64,000 bases of DNA. Origin: Halichondria panicea (Eukaryota > Porifera > Demospongiae > Suberitida > Halichondriidae). The stretch lies in NCBI RefSeq assembly GCF_963675165.1, contig NC_087383.1, positions 2,510,979 through 2,574,978 on the forward strand, read 5' to 3'. The position numbers and the translations under genes were made by a program. Positions 22,256 to 34,082 of the stretch are shown here, piece by piece (the first letter of the stretch is position 1; each line of letters opens with the position of its first letter). The notes under the pieces are model-generated. The model searched no databases and was not told the origin of the DNA. It was given only the letters and a program-made list of their open reading frames with translations.

Positions 22256-22960
22256 TTTGTTCATATAATTATGAGGAAGATGAGCAAATTAACGTTCACT
22301 TTAGCCCTCCCAAACATCTTCTAAACATCTTCATGATTGCCAGGCCCTCGTATTGCAGCTGAAGGAGGTCCTGTGTGGGGAGAAGAGAGGGCAGTGAAAC
22401 ACTTCAACTGGTATACACAACATTTCTGAACCTAGGGGAGTGTTAACATAGAGCTCAACGTTACACATAGAGGCATAAAATAAGTCAATAGCCTCACTGG
22501 TTTGATCACGTCAGAGTACGCATCGATACCCAGCTATCTGTCCGGGGGGTCCACAGTCGATGCTCGCAGGAAGAACTCTCTGTGGGGGGGGGAACAGTGA
22601 GAGTCATAATTATTAAGATTCAGTTTCGGAGTCATAAGATTCAGTTTCGGGAATAAATGTCATAGAAAGTCACTAATTGACTCACCTTTTTTCCAGCCGA
22701 GGTAAATGGAGCACAGCTATAGGTTACGTCTCTGTGGGGCATGTAAAAATAGTGGGGCATGTAAAAATTGATTGACTGAAATTGTGTATCAGGTTTTAAG
22801 CAACTAATAAGGATTATCACTTATTGAGCGCACAATTCCCCGCCCACACACACCTGGTCAGTAGACAGCTGATTGCCTATCCACAACATTGAAGGATTTT
22901 ATCGCAGCTATGTACTTCATTGTACAGCTGCAAGGGGAGTGACGTGTGATACAGTGTGAT
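22256..22960 (-). pseudogene. Unassigned minus-strand gene, 3' exons, copy B (eroded)
   Basis: Alpha ends at 22370 on its upstream side and is open (DLLQLQYEGLAIMKMFGR). Beta is mostly deleted, leaving traces near 22418-22440. Gamma keeps only its first half (22497-22580). 22850-22940 matches the conserved block at 7945-8030. Compared with copies C and D2 this end is clearly degraded. Confidence 0.5.
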
Positions 22961-24183
22961 TCAATGAAAGTCAGTACAACACAGTTAGTGTATGTTTATC
23001 AAAGAGGTACATGAGATTGTTCTGACAAATCATTCTTGTACTCTCCAATACACTAACAGGGTTTCATCTAGGATAACAAGTTGGGGGTGGGGGGGGGGGG
23101 GAGATTTGGGAGTGCGTAAGCGCGTCACAAAATGTTTGGCTATATGCCCACTTTTGTTTAAATGATTACATCATGCTTAACTTGCTAATGTGATGACATG
23201 TAGTACTAATGTGATGATGTCATTAGTTATTAGATTCGCTAAATAATAACTTAGGTACTTTACTGGATACCCAATTGAAACAAAATTAAAATTCCTCACA
23301 ATTTACCACAACCACAGACAAGTACTATCTATGAATTAGATTATTTTTACACCACAACTGTCAAAGATAAAAATCACAAATGAACCTAAGTCATTTTGAA
23401 ACATACCTTGTAACCCCCCCCCCCCCCTGTACGAGTTATATGTTTGTGTTAAGCACACTTAACAGTGTACTCTAAAAGCTACATTTTGATAGTAAAAACT
23501 TGGGTATGATGTAAACACTACTGACGTTTTGGCAGGATTAGTGGAACATATATTTATGGTCCATTCCCCCCTTAAGCCGTGGCTATTTTAAACCACTTCG
23601 CTATTCTGGCCAAGCTTCACTGTGCCGGATTAACTAGAGTCTACTGTACATGTATTAACGAGTGCTGCAAGCTGCGCTGTGCTAATGCCTCTCGCCATGT
23701 TTCGCTTTCTCTCAAACTATGAGAGTGTTAGAGAGGTGAAGAGGTAATTACATAATGTATTACTGTTGACAGAATTGAATTACAAATAGAATAGGAGAGG
23801 AGCTGAATGGAAACAGAAGCCTATCTGATGGCTTGATGAATAATCAATCTTCAAAGATAGAGCATGTTATTTATATGACCTGTAGCCAAACAGTGGGAGC
23901 AAACCTTTGTCAAATGCACAATCTGTACAGAATAGTAATAGAGAATTTGGATCATGAGGCTTATATTCAGTAGTATTTGCACAAAGTAGAAAAGACTGGT
24001 GTTACATGCATCTATTGTGTTACACAGACTTGTGTACATCTATTGTTATCAGGATCTGGATTATCTCACATGTGGGGATGAGCTTGCATGCATATTAAAT
24101 CTACACAAGAATAATGGGTGTCTGCAAAGAGAACAAATGGCTACTATAGTCTATAGCTAATAACACCATAAAATCTCTTTTCT
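22961..24183. other. Repeated intronic block, copy B
   Basis: Paralogue of 8060-9290, with the same G run (23084-23101) and C run (23415-23427) at different lengths. Small ORFs are not conserved with the paralogue. No gene seen. Confidence 0.55.
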
Positions 24184-24441
24184 GGCTCTTAGCTAACAAA
24201 AAGCTAGCGCTTTAGTGCAAGGCTAACTTATAAGTTGAATAGAAATTTTGTGCGAACAGATGATTCTACGAAAGATTCTGAAGAGACTGCAACAGCCTTC
24301 AATGTGGGTCAAACTAGTCATAACTCGAGAAAGAAGCCTTAGTTTGCTAATCCACGAAACAAAATCCAAGAAAACGTGGCTAGAAGCCATAGAAGCTGTT
24401 AGTTTTTGTCGCATTGCAACCGTTGAGCAGTTACAGCTGGA

Positions 24442-24494
<53 letters not shown>

Positions 24495-24540
24495 CAGCTT
24501 TACCGTATCCCTCGTGCGGCTACGCCTCAAGGCATAATTA
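24184..24540. mobile_element. Interspersed repeat with internal (CA)n, copy 1
   Basis: It matches 58688-59021 along its length (agctagcg.t.tagtgca, CATAACTCGAGAA, AATCCACG, TAGAAGCC, then a (CA)n run at 24445-24492 and a TACCGTATCCCTCG...GAGGCATAATTA tail). The common borders and lack of coding suggest a short non-autonomous element carrying its own microsatellite. The type (SINE or MITE) is not decided. Confidence 0.65.
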
Positions 24541-26104
24541 TACAGTATTCACCGAGTGCATACATGTACATGCAAAACTCACATCTGAGTTGCTGTTAGC
24601 CAGTTCCAATTCTCAGCCATGACACCCGGGTCCATGATTTGAGACCTCTCGAGCAGCTTCTCCTCCAACTCCCTCAGCAGGTCATCCTCTAGACATTGAA
24701 TGGTCTCACTCTTTTCCTCAACCTGACAGGGGAACATCAATAAGTTGCTGCCAGGTGGAGAATACTCGACATACAACAGTGACGTGCATGTACAGTCAAC
24801 TACTGAAAATCTGGCAATGAAATTTAATGGTATTCTCCCACTTTGAAATAAAGGTCAGCTTAAAGTTGGACTGTAGTTAGCAAATAGTAGATCGATTTTG
24901 ATTAAAGTCCAGTGAATATTCTAACCACTGCACATGTGTATCTCTCACCTCTGTGGGTGGTGTAGGAACGAGGGAGGCCCTCTGATACTGTCTAGAGGAC
25001 TGGACTTCTTCTCACTGCCAATCTAGGAGGTATGAAAACAAAATAATGCATTTGGTAAAATCTACTCTCAAACAACATTGCACATTGACAGGTAAAGGGT
25101 TATTAAAGTAAAATATGAAAACATTCCTCCTCTCACCTCCTGCTCATTCAGGAACTTCATGAACCTGGTAGGAGTGAAGTGCACTTTGAAGGACTCGTCA
25201 CATGATCTTGGAGCAAAAGATACGGACTTGGTTGAGGATTTGAGTGATGATAAAGTGAGAGAGGAGGTTGTGGGGGGAGGGGCCTCAGACCAGGACTGGT
25301 GGGACGTAGTGTCACGTGAGAGAAGACTCGGACACATGGTCCTCCGTCCGGACAGCTGCTGTGAGGAGAATGAGAATTGTAAGGCACTGGAATTGAACTG
25401 TGCACAAGCACGAAATACATGCACTATTTTATTCGTACTACATAACTAACTAAAAATGCTCACCAATAAAACACCACACACCACTTGGTGTACAACATTT
25501 TAACGAATCTAAAAGTATACAAATGAACATCTGCTCCTCTGCTCCTCTAGATAACCTGCCCAACCCTCCACATACACACTGGCTGGATCATGCATAAAGA
25601 AAATGGCATCTATTTTCACAGCGTTTGACCATCAAACGTATCAGAGAATAATCTCACACCCATATTGCTGATTTGCTTGAAATGCCCACCACCATCTTAG
25701 CAATGTACCAGCAAGGGGCTTTTGTTGTGAGCATCAATGGTAGGCCATGGCATTCAGTTGCTATTGATGAGTCACATGAAATGCAGGTACTCTCTGATAA
25801 GAAGATCTTAATTGGACTGTTTGTGTCTGAAATGGGAGGCTTACTACAACTTCATATCAGCTAAAGCCTACAAGGTGTTAGGGCCTTCTGAAAATATGAT
25901 TTCTTCTACCAACTCGATTAAAACTATATAAGAAACAATTTTACTTTTCCCTAGTGAGATCTCAGCTCTCTCAACTCTGGCGACCAATTACTGCTCAAAT
26001 ACATTTATTCTTAAAAGTGATTGAGCTCACCTTTGGTAGCGCTGACTTATCATAGCTGTTGGTCCAATTCTCCAGAACTCTGAGCTTCCCCTCGAGGTGC
26101 AACT
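24541..26104 (-). pseudogene. Unassigned minus-strand gene, exons theta, eta, zeta, copy B
   Basis: Theta 26031-26104, eta about 25130-25390 (SVSFAPRSCDESFKVHFTP to MKFLNEQE) and zeta about 24590-24722 (CLEDDLLRELEEKLLERSQI). Theta and eta are open, with a GTGAGC donor after theta. Zeta has a deletion after GVMAE that shifts the end. Near-identical to 2767-4311. It lies between exons alpha/gamma and epsilon of the same strand, so exon order in unit B is scrambled relative to C and D by duplication. Confidence 0.5.
25555..25864 (+). mobile_element. Transposon-associated ORF fragment, copy 2
   Basis: Same fragment as 3765-4075, here with an open stretch of 63 codons (25673-25864) containing GAFVVSINGRPWHSVAIDES and then HEMQ. 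The upstream part (FTAFDHQTYQRI) is separated by stops. Plus strand, inside an intron of minus-strand exons; a relic. Confidence 0.45.
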
Positions 26105-26184
26105 GCAAGTGACAGAAGATTTAAGTTGAGGTTGTAAAAAGAGTTTCATGCAATAAAGTTAGAAGACACTGAATAAGCAGATTA

Positions 26185-27395
26185 CCAGATAAAGTACAGC
26201 ATAATTATGTTCTGGACAGGAAATTGTCCGGGTATAATTGGAACAGATTTTTATAGCGCATGCGAAGTGTCCGGGAATAATTAGCATGCAGCTGCATACG
26301 AGCGAGCTAAGTTTAATAGAACAAGGTACGACTGAATAGTTGCACTAGCTATCTAAAACTAGTTACACAGAGAAAAAAGATGTGCTGATTTAGCACAGAA
26401 AACCGTGCTAAACGAATGTCTCCAGTTTTAGCACGTTTGCACATGACTGTGCTAAACAACCTGATATGCTAAACCAGCACATGTGCTGAATTCTAATGTG
26501 CTGAAACAGTGTGCTGATTGTATTGTGCTAAATTAATTTCAAACATTACAAACAACAATACATCAATACAGTATTAAAATTGTATTAAACAAACGATGAG
26601 GATATAAAAGTGAAAGGTTTTTTTAAACATAGTTAGTTAACCATAGCAAGTCTGCACTCGGTTCACTGCAATTGTAAGATACTGCCTTTGACTTCTAAGC
26701 ATCACCTGCATGCGTGAAGTAGAAAAATATGTCACATAAAGCCAGTAGAATTATAACCAAGTATAAGAATAATTAAAGTGCGTATAGATTAGGTACATAA
26801 CATCAGTCATAGCATGAACAAAGTAAGGTTGTTCCACCCCCCTCTCCACTGATAGCATTCACTAGTCTGTTGACAGGAGGTGGGGTTATTCACAGCATTG
26901 CAATGTTATTATGGGGCGAAATAAGACATCACTAACGTTTATTCATCCATTCAGAGCATGAACAAAGTAAGGTTGTTCCACCTCCCTCCCCCCTCTCCCA
27001 AAAAAAAACAAGCGCATGCAGCTGCATGCGAGCTAGCTAAGTTTAATAGAACAGTGTGCAATTATTCAGTTGCACTAGCTATCTAAAACTAGCTACTCAA
27101 AGCTATCTAACTAATCTAATCATCACTAACGGTTATTCATCCATTCATGTTTATTCATCCATTCATCGCAGATTAATTTTAACAGTTTATACAACAGCTA
27201 TGTGGTTGTGATGTAGGTTAGACAGAATGCTTACTACGGTTAGTGGGAGTTGCATACTCTTCCTAATGAACTTCTCATTATAGTCGTTTTTACACACAAT
27301 TTAGTTTGCTAGACTATAATAATGCAAATGAGTTCTTGTTGTGCTATTATAGAGCAGCATCAATATTCGGGCCCATCAACTATCTCGTACAGAAT
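26185..27395. mobile_element. Mosaic of MITE pieces around a TGTGCT-repeat insertion
   Basis: 26185-26365 is the left part of a family 1 MITE (compare 4391-4775). It is cut by sequence starting 'ttacacagag', in which 26375-26540 holds about ten copies of TGTGCTAAA/TGTGCTGA and their complements. Near 27010-27115 the family 1 motifs resume (GCATGCAGCTGCATGCGAGC, then TAGCTATCTAAAACTAGCTA). Two direct repeats, 'agcatgaacaaagtaaggttg', lie at 26811 and 26954. No coding frame in 26540-27395. Confidence 0.55.
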
Positions 27396-28700
27396 TCCCT
27401 TTGCTTCACTGCATTGCATGCGTTCTGGTCAACCATGCCTACGTTTTCGTGAGTGATAAATATTCGTCAAGGTTTAGCTTGCCCACGGAAACTATACCCA
27501 GGACGCTATACGTACGGTATGGTATACTGTACCACTTTATCACCTGTTTCAAGTACTCTTCCTTCTCCCGTTACTTTGTAGCACTCGAATATGTCCACCC
27601 CGTCCACTGCAGGCACACTGCTCTGCTTCAACTCCTTACAGCGATCCAGTGCCTTCTTGAGCTCTTCCTTCATCACAAGTCTCTCTTGAACAGCAGACTG
27701 GGTAATAGATTGCATGGTGGTCATGTACACACACACAGGTATACAGATACAACCATCACAACATCGTGGTAGTGGTACAGTAGTAATAAAGGTACAGTAG
27801 ACTCTCGCTATTCCGACTCTCTGAAGTACGGCCTGAAATGTGGCCAACTCGCTATTCTGTATACTTGCTGCCCCAAACTAGTAATTTTATACGTATACAT
27901 TTTGGGTGTGGTTTAGCAGAAAAACTGTGTGTGGGGGGAGTGGTTGGGGTGTACAATGAGAGGTAGGAAGCGGGATGCTCATGAACACTACAATGAAAGT
28001 TATAAAAAAGGTAAACCGTTTTGTGAGCAAACACAGCTGTGGGATTACATTGTAATAGAGAGGAAATGATTTCTTATCTTTATTTCTTATCCTCGAGACA
28101 AAACCGCAAAATTAGTCATTAATATTCGAGGTAGGTTGATTATAAGCCGCGGCTATTTTCTTAAATGCAAACTACCGCGCTCTTCTGGCCAAGTTGCACT
28201 GTCCCAAGGGTGGCCGGATTAACGAGAGTCTACTGTACATGTATTAATTATACAGTATTCACCGAGTGTATACATGTACATGCTAAACTCACATCTGCCT
28301 TGCTGTTGGCCAGTTCCAATTCTCTCACCAGCTCAGCCATGACACCTGGGTCCATGATTTGAGACCTCTCGAGCAGCTTCTCCTCCAACTCCCTCAGCAG
28401 GTCATCCTCTAGACATCGAATGGTCTCACTCAGGGGAACATCAATAAGTTGCTGCCAGGTGGAGAATACTCGACATACAATAGTGACGTGCATGTACACT
28501 CAACTACTGAAAATCTAGCAATGAAATTTAACGGTATTCTCCCACTTTGAGTTTGTGTGCTTGCTAATTTAAAATTACTCATATCTGCATAGTTCCAATT
28601 TTCACTCCAGCTCAGCCATGACACCCGGGTCCATGATTTGATATCTCTTGAGCAGCTTCTCCTCCATGTCTAGATGACTGCACTTCTAGAAGGTAAAAGG
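27396..28700 (-). pseudogene. Unassigned minus-strand gene, exons zeta and epsilon, copy B
   Basis: Two zeta-like exons at 28590-28690 (degraded, stop after AELE) and 28292-28432 (RELEEKLLERSQIMDPGVMA then ELVRELELANSKADV, open) are followed by epsilon about 27634-27716 (ERLVMKEELKKALDRCKELK). The block recurs at 39880-40965. 27396-27510 contains the 'tgcccacggaaact' MITE remnant also seen at 39795-40015. The protein is not recognised; zeta and epsilon are charged and helix-prone. Confidence 0.5.
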
Positions 28701-29009
28701 AAAACAAAATAATGCATTTGGTAAAGATCTACTCTCATGCAAACAACATTGTAATTAGTATTGAGAGCAAATACATGTGATGATCATTACCAAATTTACT
28801 GGTAAAGGGTCAAACTGTTAGCAAGAGAGTTCATAATAGACGAACTCTTGCTGTTAGTATGTAAAATTGCCAGCTATGGACCCCAACTAGTACCTACATG
28901 CACATTTTAGGGGGGGAATTGGAGCTAGGGGAAATATCCCCCTTCCCCCCTGTATGACACACTGCTCACCCTTTAGAAGACTGCCCCCCCCCCATACACA
29001 CACACTCAC
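28701..29009. other. Intron-like spacer with C/G runs
   Basis: Non-coding, shared with 41730-42054 and 63230-63435. A hairpin-like pair AGAGTTCATAATAGACGAACTCTTGC lies at about 28824-28850 (AGAGTTC / GAACTCT). Confidence 0.4.
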
Positions 29010-32000
29010 CCTTCTAGAAGAATGTCCCACAATAGCCTTCGGAGCTGTCTCCTTCCTCTTAGCAATCACTCCATCGATGTGCGTCTTGAGTACCTCGTTT
29101 CGACTAATCTTGGACGCTAGATACAGCACACCTGCCACTGTAGCATGTAGCACCACTCTGTGATGTGCCTCAAGACTTTTCTCCTTCACAGCAAGCTCTT
29201 GCAGCTGGTATAGGAAGACCAGTATATCTGAGAGCCTTTGATAAGAGAATTCCAGTGTCAGGAGAAATACGAGTTGGTAGAAAGCGAGTGTGTTAGCAGG
29301 GCTAGTGCAGAGAGTTTTGGCCAGTTCCAGGAGATTGGTGAAGAGAGAGTTGACTGTTTTAGAGAGGAATCCTTTCTAAACCACACCCTCCAGACTCACC
29401 CAATCACTGCACAAGGGGAGGGTATAAATACACGTACATGTAGCTGTATGCACTGCACATGACATACATGTAGTGAAAGCTAAGACAAAAGCTCATATGG
29501 ACCTGTGTAACTAACAAATAAAATATAGTGTGCCTCAAATGCACACTGAACATAGCAAGGTACACACACACACACACACATCCACATACGTGTTGAGAGG
29601 AATCTTGTCCTTGTTGGCATGGTATTGTACGAGACGATGCCAGAGTAGGGCCACATCCAGCTGTGTGTTGGGCTCTCGTATGAGGAGCAATTGAACGAGG
29701 GAGGCAAACAGTTGCCCTGGGAACGCCGGCTCTAGCACTGATGCGTGACAGGTGTCAGCCACCGCCCTCAAACACTTGACCAGGGAGGTAGTCAACATGG
29801 GGCTGCATAATAAAGGAGAGAATACAATTATGGAAGCATAAACACTTAGTAATGCACGCAGTCTATTGTGCATGGTCACATAATTATAAGCAGATCATCC
29901 TCTATAATCTACTCAAAGGTTACTGCTATAAACAGGACTCACGAAGGCACCAGAATCAGAGAACACGTACATGTACAAACAGTGTTTATGACAGGAAACT
30001 AAACACATACATGTACACAAATAGCTACATAAAGCAATAGCTTTAAAATACAATTCTCACCTGTTTTGAGTGTCCTGAGGTGCCAGAGGATGTACAGACA
30101 GTCCAGTGGTGGCTCCGCTATCAAGACCCCCTTAGGCTACAAGTACATAAGAGTTGATGAGCCCCAGTATATCTGGCTTGTGATAGTCGGGAAGGACTCC
30201 TGCAAACTCCCCCACAGTGATAGTGATGGATTGCTGAAAGGTCAGAGAGGACGTGAGGTCGGAGGGGCCTTCTGAAACAGTTTCTATGGAGATACGGAGG
30301 TGGCGGACCAGTGTACGAAATATATCCAGTACAGACGGACCTGCATGAGTGGACACAAGCTAAGTAATGTAAATACATGTATGCAGATTTAAACTGTGGA
30401 ATTAAACCGTGTCAAAACATACATGTACAGTCATGCAGAAACTTTAATAACAGCTATGAAAGAATCTGCGTATGAAGAATAAATGCGTATACCCTTCTTT
30501 AGAAAATGGCCCAAAAATAGTGTGTGCAACCATACAAGTACTTTACCATGGAGACTCACCTAGAGAGCTGTCTGCTGCCACGGCAACACACTTAGAGAGT
30601 GTGCTGAGGATCCCTTGTTTGGTCTCCCAGGACTCCTTCACCTTGGCATCCAGGTGGTCCACCAGCGACTGGACGGCCTTGTACCGATCCTGTCTCTGTG
30701 GGGGTACGTGTATAGTGGATAATGTACACTGGGGGGCTGTGGGGGTACGTGTTAGATACTGTACACTGGGGGGCTGTGGGGGATAAGATAATGGCTGTGG
30801 GGGGATAAGATAATGTACACTGGGGGGCTGTGGGGGGATAAGATAATGTACACTGGGGGGTACATGTCTACACTGTAAGTAGACACTGGAGGGAACAATT
30901 GAAATGCTTGAATAAACAATCCTGTTCAGAAAGTGACGGAGTATGTTGGACCTGAAAGCTATCAATGTTACACAACAGAATAAAGCAGAGAGCAACGAAA
31001 TACTGTTGATCACAGTCCGTTATATGGACAGTCAAGTCAGAATTTACAGTCGATCGTATGACCACAAGTATTTTTATCAAGCTATGATGCACTATAAACT
31101 ATGGTGAGAACACTTGGCCACCAGTGCATGTATATACGTGTACCTGCATGGCTTCCACAACGATGACGTACACACCAGCTGTGAATTCCTTGTCTGATAT
31201 CCATAATTTGTTTAGGTCAAAGTGTCTACAAGGGGAGCAATGGAGTGTTACTATATACACAGGAAATGAGACAATGGTTGTCATGGTACTAGACCTGCTG
31301 AGACAACATTGCACAATAGGTCATAGCACTTTACTAACATCAGGAGTTCAATAAGAATCCTAATGCACTCCTGCTGAATGCAGTTCGATTTAAGTTAGGG
31401 AAACCACCTTGCCTACAAGTACAGTGTTGTAACACATACGTACGCACAATGTATACATATACATTAGGGAAACCACCTTGCCTACAAGTAGCACCTACGC
31501 ACACGAGGCATTGACTGACTTACTGCAGTATTGGGCTTGAGGACACTGTCGATGTGAGAGAGTCCGGCAAAAGTGATGAGCTCAGTGAGACTATCCTGAG
31601 AGTACCCTCCCAGACTGTCTCCCTCCTCCACAACAGGCTGGATCTCACCAGACTCTCTGTCAGAGTGGGAGGGGGGTTACTATGGGCACACACGGCATAC
31701 TCATACACATTGCCTAAGGCCACCAATGGGTAATGGTGCGTGTACGTCGCTCATTGAAGCTACAGTATGTATGATTGTGTATTAGCCAGTGCTCCAGGAG
31801 CAGCAACTTGTAGAGACTATTAATGTTATTACATAATTATAGTATACCTTGACTGGGCGACACTGTGACTGTGCATATTGAAGAGGAAGGGCGGCACTAT
31901 CTTGTTCATGTGATCTAGGTCCCAAATGTTCATCTGGAGGTTGTCTTGCCTACCAATCTTCTTTATCACTCCCCTCAGCCCTTGCAACCCAGCCATCCGC

Positions 32001-33045
32001 GTCCTGTGTGAGGTGTAGTGGGGAGGGGTGGAGTTGGTGATGAAAGCAATGTGATCACAAGTTATGCATGTGGCAGAGCACCCTAAGGGCGGTACAGTTA
32101 AAATATGACACCTAACACTTCGACCTGTGGCCACCCAAACTAATTTCAAAACAGTAAATGGGCACATACTCGTGATATTTGTCGGCGTCGTCAACATTCT
32201 TGGTGAGGCTAAGAGAGGCAAAGCAGTGGATGAGGAAGTCGTACTGTCTGTGGTAGGGGGTGTTCCCTTCCTCTCGCTCGGCAAACTTCACAAACTGTGT
32301 GTGTGTGGAGGAAGGGTCGTCAATGTGTTGTATACACAATACACTATTAACAAAATGAAAAGCTCATTATGCTGTACATGCAATCTAATCAGTCCACCCT
32401 CCGCAATCTCACACATACACACTCTACTCACACCCACACCACACACAAACTTTCTACTAACCAAATTTGTGGCCATGATATGCAGTTCTGTGTTGCTCGT
32501 TTCCAGCATAATTATTATGCAGTATATCCAGGTAGCTATCCACAATCAACTGGAGCTTTCGTGAGTCACAGGCTGACAGCAGCTTCTCCGTCACTTGCAG
32601 AGCCACTCACATGCCTGGGGGGAGGGAGAGGCATGAAAATGGTATTTTGTACCACGTTTGTGAGAAAGCCATTTGATACTATAGTTGTATCATAGATATA
32701 ACATTTAAAGTTCCCAGCCAAATAAGATACATCATTTTCTGTTCCGGAGGTACGGGGAAGGTCGATAAATTTCCCTAGCTATACATGACATGTCGACATT
32801 GTATACTGTACAGGTACGTCTCTGAAATAGTCGTCTAACCCGTTTCTCTCTCTTTGCAGGCTCCGACGCAGTCTCAGAGCGAGGTACTCTCCAATATTGT
32901 CCAGATGGTCAGGGGAGGTTTGAGCAAAGAAGAGCAGCTTGTCTATATTAGCAGACACAGGTGTGGGTGTTTGAGGGTCCTCTGGGAAGAGCCCATCAAC
33001 CAGCCGTTTGTAGCGAGGTTTGGGGCAGCAGAAGCACGTCGCCAT
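29010..33045 (-). pseudogene. EFR3-like HEAT-repeat scaffold gene, copy B (broken)
   Basis: The most complete copy at the 5' end: exon 1 (32840-33045) is undamaged, MATCFCCPKPRYKRLVDGLF then PEDPQTPTPVSANIDKLLFF, close to the EFR3 start. Other exons: 2 32462-32614, 3 32170-32294, 4 31848-32003, 5 31524-31658, 6 31144-31225 (FDLNKLWISDKEFTAGVYVI), 7 30560-30695, 8 30061-30340, 9 29590-29802, 10 29010-29406 (HHRVVLHATVAGVLYLASKI). Intron phases agree across all junctions. Lesions: 2-bp deletion (TGA) and 4-bp insertion in exon 2, 1-bp insertion at the end of exon 5, a TAA in exon 8 after SYVLVA, a TAG in exon 10 after SLEGVV. All exons are present, so decay by point lesions rather than by deletion. 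Confidence 0.87.
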
Positions 33046-33089
33046 AGTTAGATCTAGTTCTGTGTCTTGATTGATTGCAGACCTAGCAT

Positions 33090-33775
33090 TTATTTGTAAA
33101 ACATACAGCAGAGATTTTTATGTAATATGTTGGCAACCCTGCGCTTTCTTCTGGGTTTCTCACCCGTATCGTTTGAGGTACCCCCGAACGAGTCGGGTAA
33201 GAACTCAGCTAGTTCGATAAATTCCCCTTTTTCCGATTTTTTAGATAGTTTGTCGGGAATGGGGATGGCATTCTGGCCTACATTGACCGTATATGGGACT
33301 TCTGGTCAAAGTAACGGCTTGGTATCGTCGGTAATGTGGGGAGGCTCATGCTGGTTTGAGTACGGGGGGCACTAGTGGATACGAGGGGAACATGTGCTAG
33401 TGAGGTACTTGACATACCTGCCGTTCCGGTGCTGACAACAGGGCCTGAGGTGGGACTCCGTGGGGTACCCGAGCCGGAAGCAGAGATGGTTGGGATCGAT
33501 GAGGAGACTGATGGTGGGACTGATGGTGAGACTGATGAGGGGACGGCTGTGGGGCTGTGTTGTTGGACTGCTGCCTGAATCCGCTGGTCCATTGCGGTGA
33601 TGATCGTTGGTAACACCGCGCCGAGGGCTGCCTGGACAGAATTGGCAATCATGGTGTTGAGAGTTGTCGGAGTTGTCGTCGGGTTCGTGGAACTGATCGG
33701 CGGTGTTCCAGTTGAGGATGTGCTCGAGGAGGTAGTGGTCATCTTCATATAGAGAATTACAGGATAGATCAGCAA
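33090..33775 (-). pseudogene. S/T/P-rich retroelement-like ORF, copy 2 (frameshifted)
   Basis: The N-terminal 156 or so codons match the 18055-18714 ORF, with a four-residue expansion of the SVSPSVPPS stretch. A 14-bp net replacement near 33298-33318 shifts the frame, so the ORF closes at 33278. The terminal NAIPIPDKLSKKS part is still present but out of frame (33127-33290). Confidence 0.6.
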
Positions 33776-33950
33776 GGGAAATCTTGAGAATTATAGGATA
33801 GACCCAGAAGAGAAGTTTTCTAATTCCTTTGTTCTTTCACTGACTGCCTGACCACGTGTTCCTTGCGCATGCCAGTACCTAGTCTCATGAATCATCCGCC
33901 GTTCTTTTGGAGGTTTTGTCTCAAATGTCTTTGGTGGGTGTGGTATTAAA

Positions 33951-34007
33951 TGCAAAAGTGGGTGTATCTCAGTCTTAGATATCTGAGATACACCCACTTT
34001 TTTTGCA
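33951..34007. repeat. Perfect hairpin upstream of NLR3
   Basis: Same sequence as at 5813-5870: arms around TCTTAGATAT, 19 bp fully paired plus T-tract slippage. It ends 76 bp before the NLR3 ATG. Confidence 0.85.
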
Positions 34008-34082
34008 AGTCATGCAAAAACAACAACACACCCAATATATTTCAGAGAGAGCTAGCTGCAAGGCACAGATTTATTTGCTGGA

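Noticed and set aside
29238-29462. Plus-strand ORF identical in two units (also 42283-42507)
   Set aside because: Antisense to EFR3-like exon 10, which explains its conservation.
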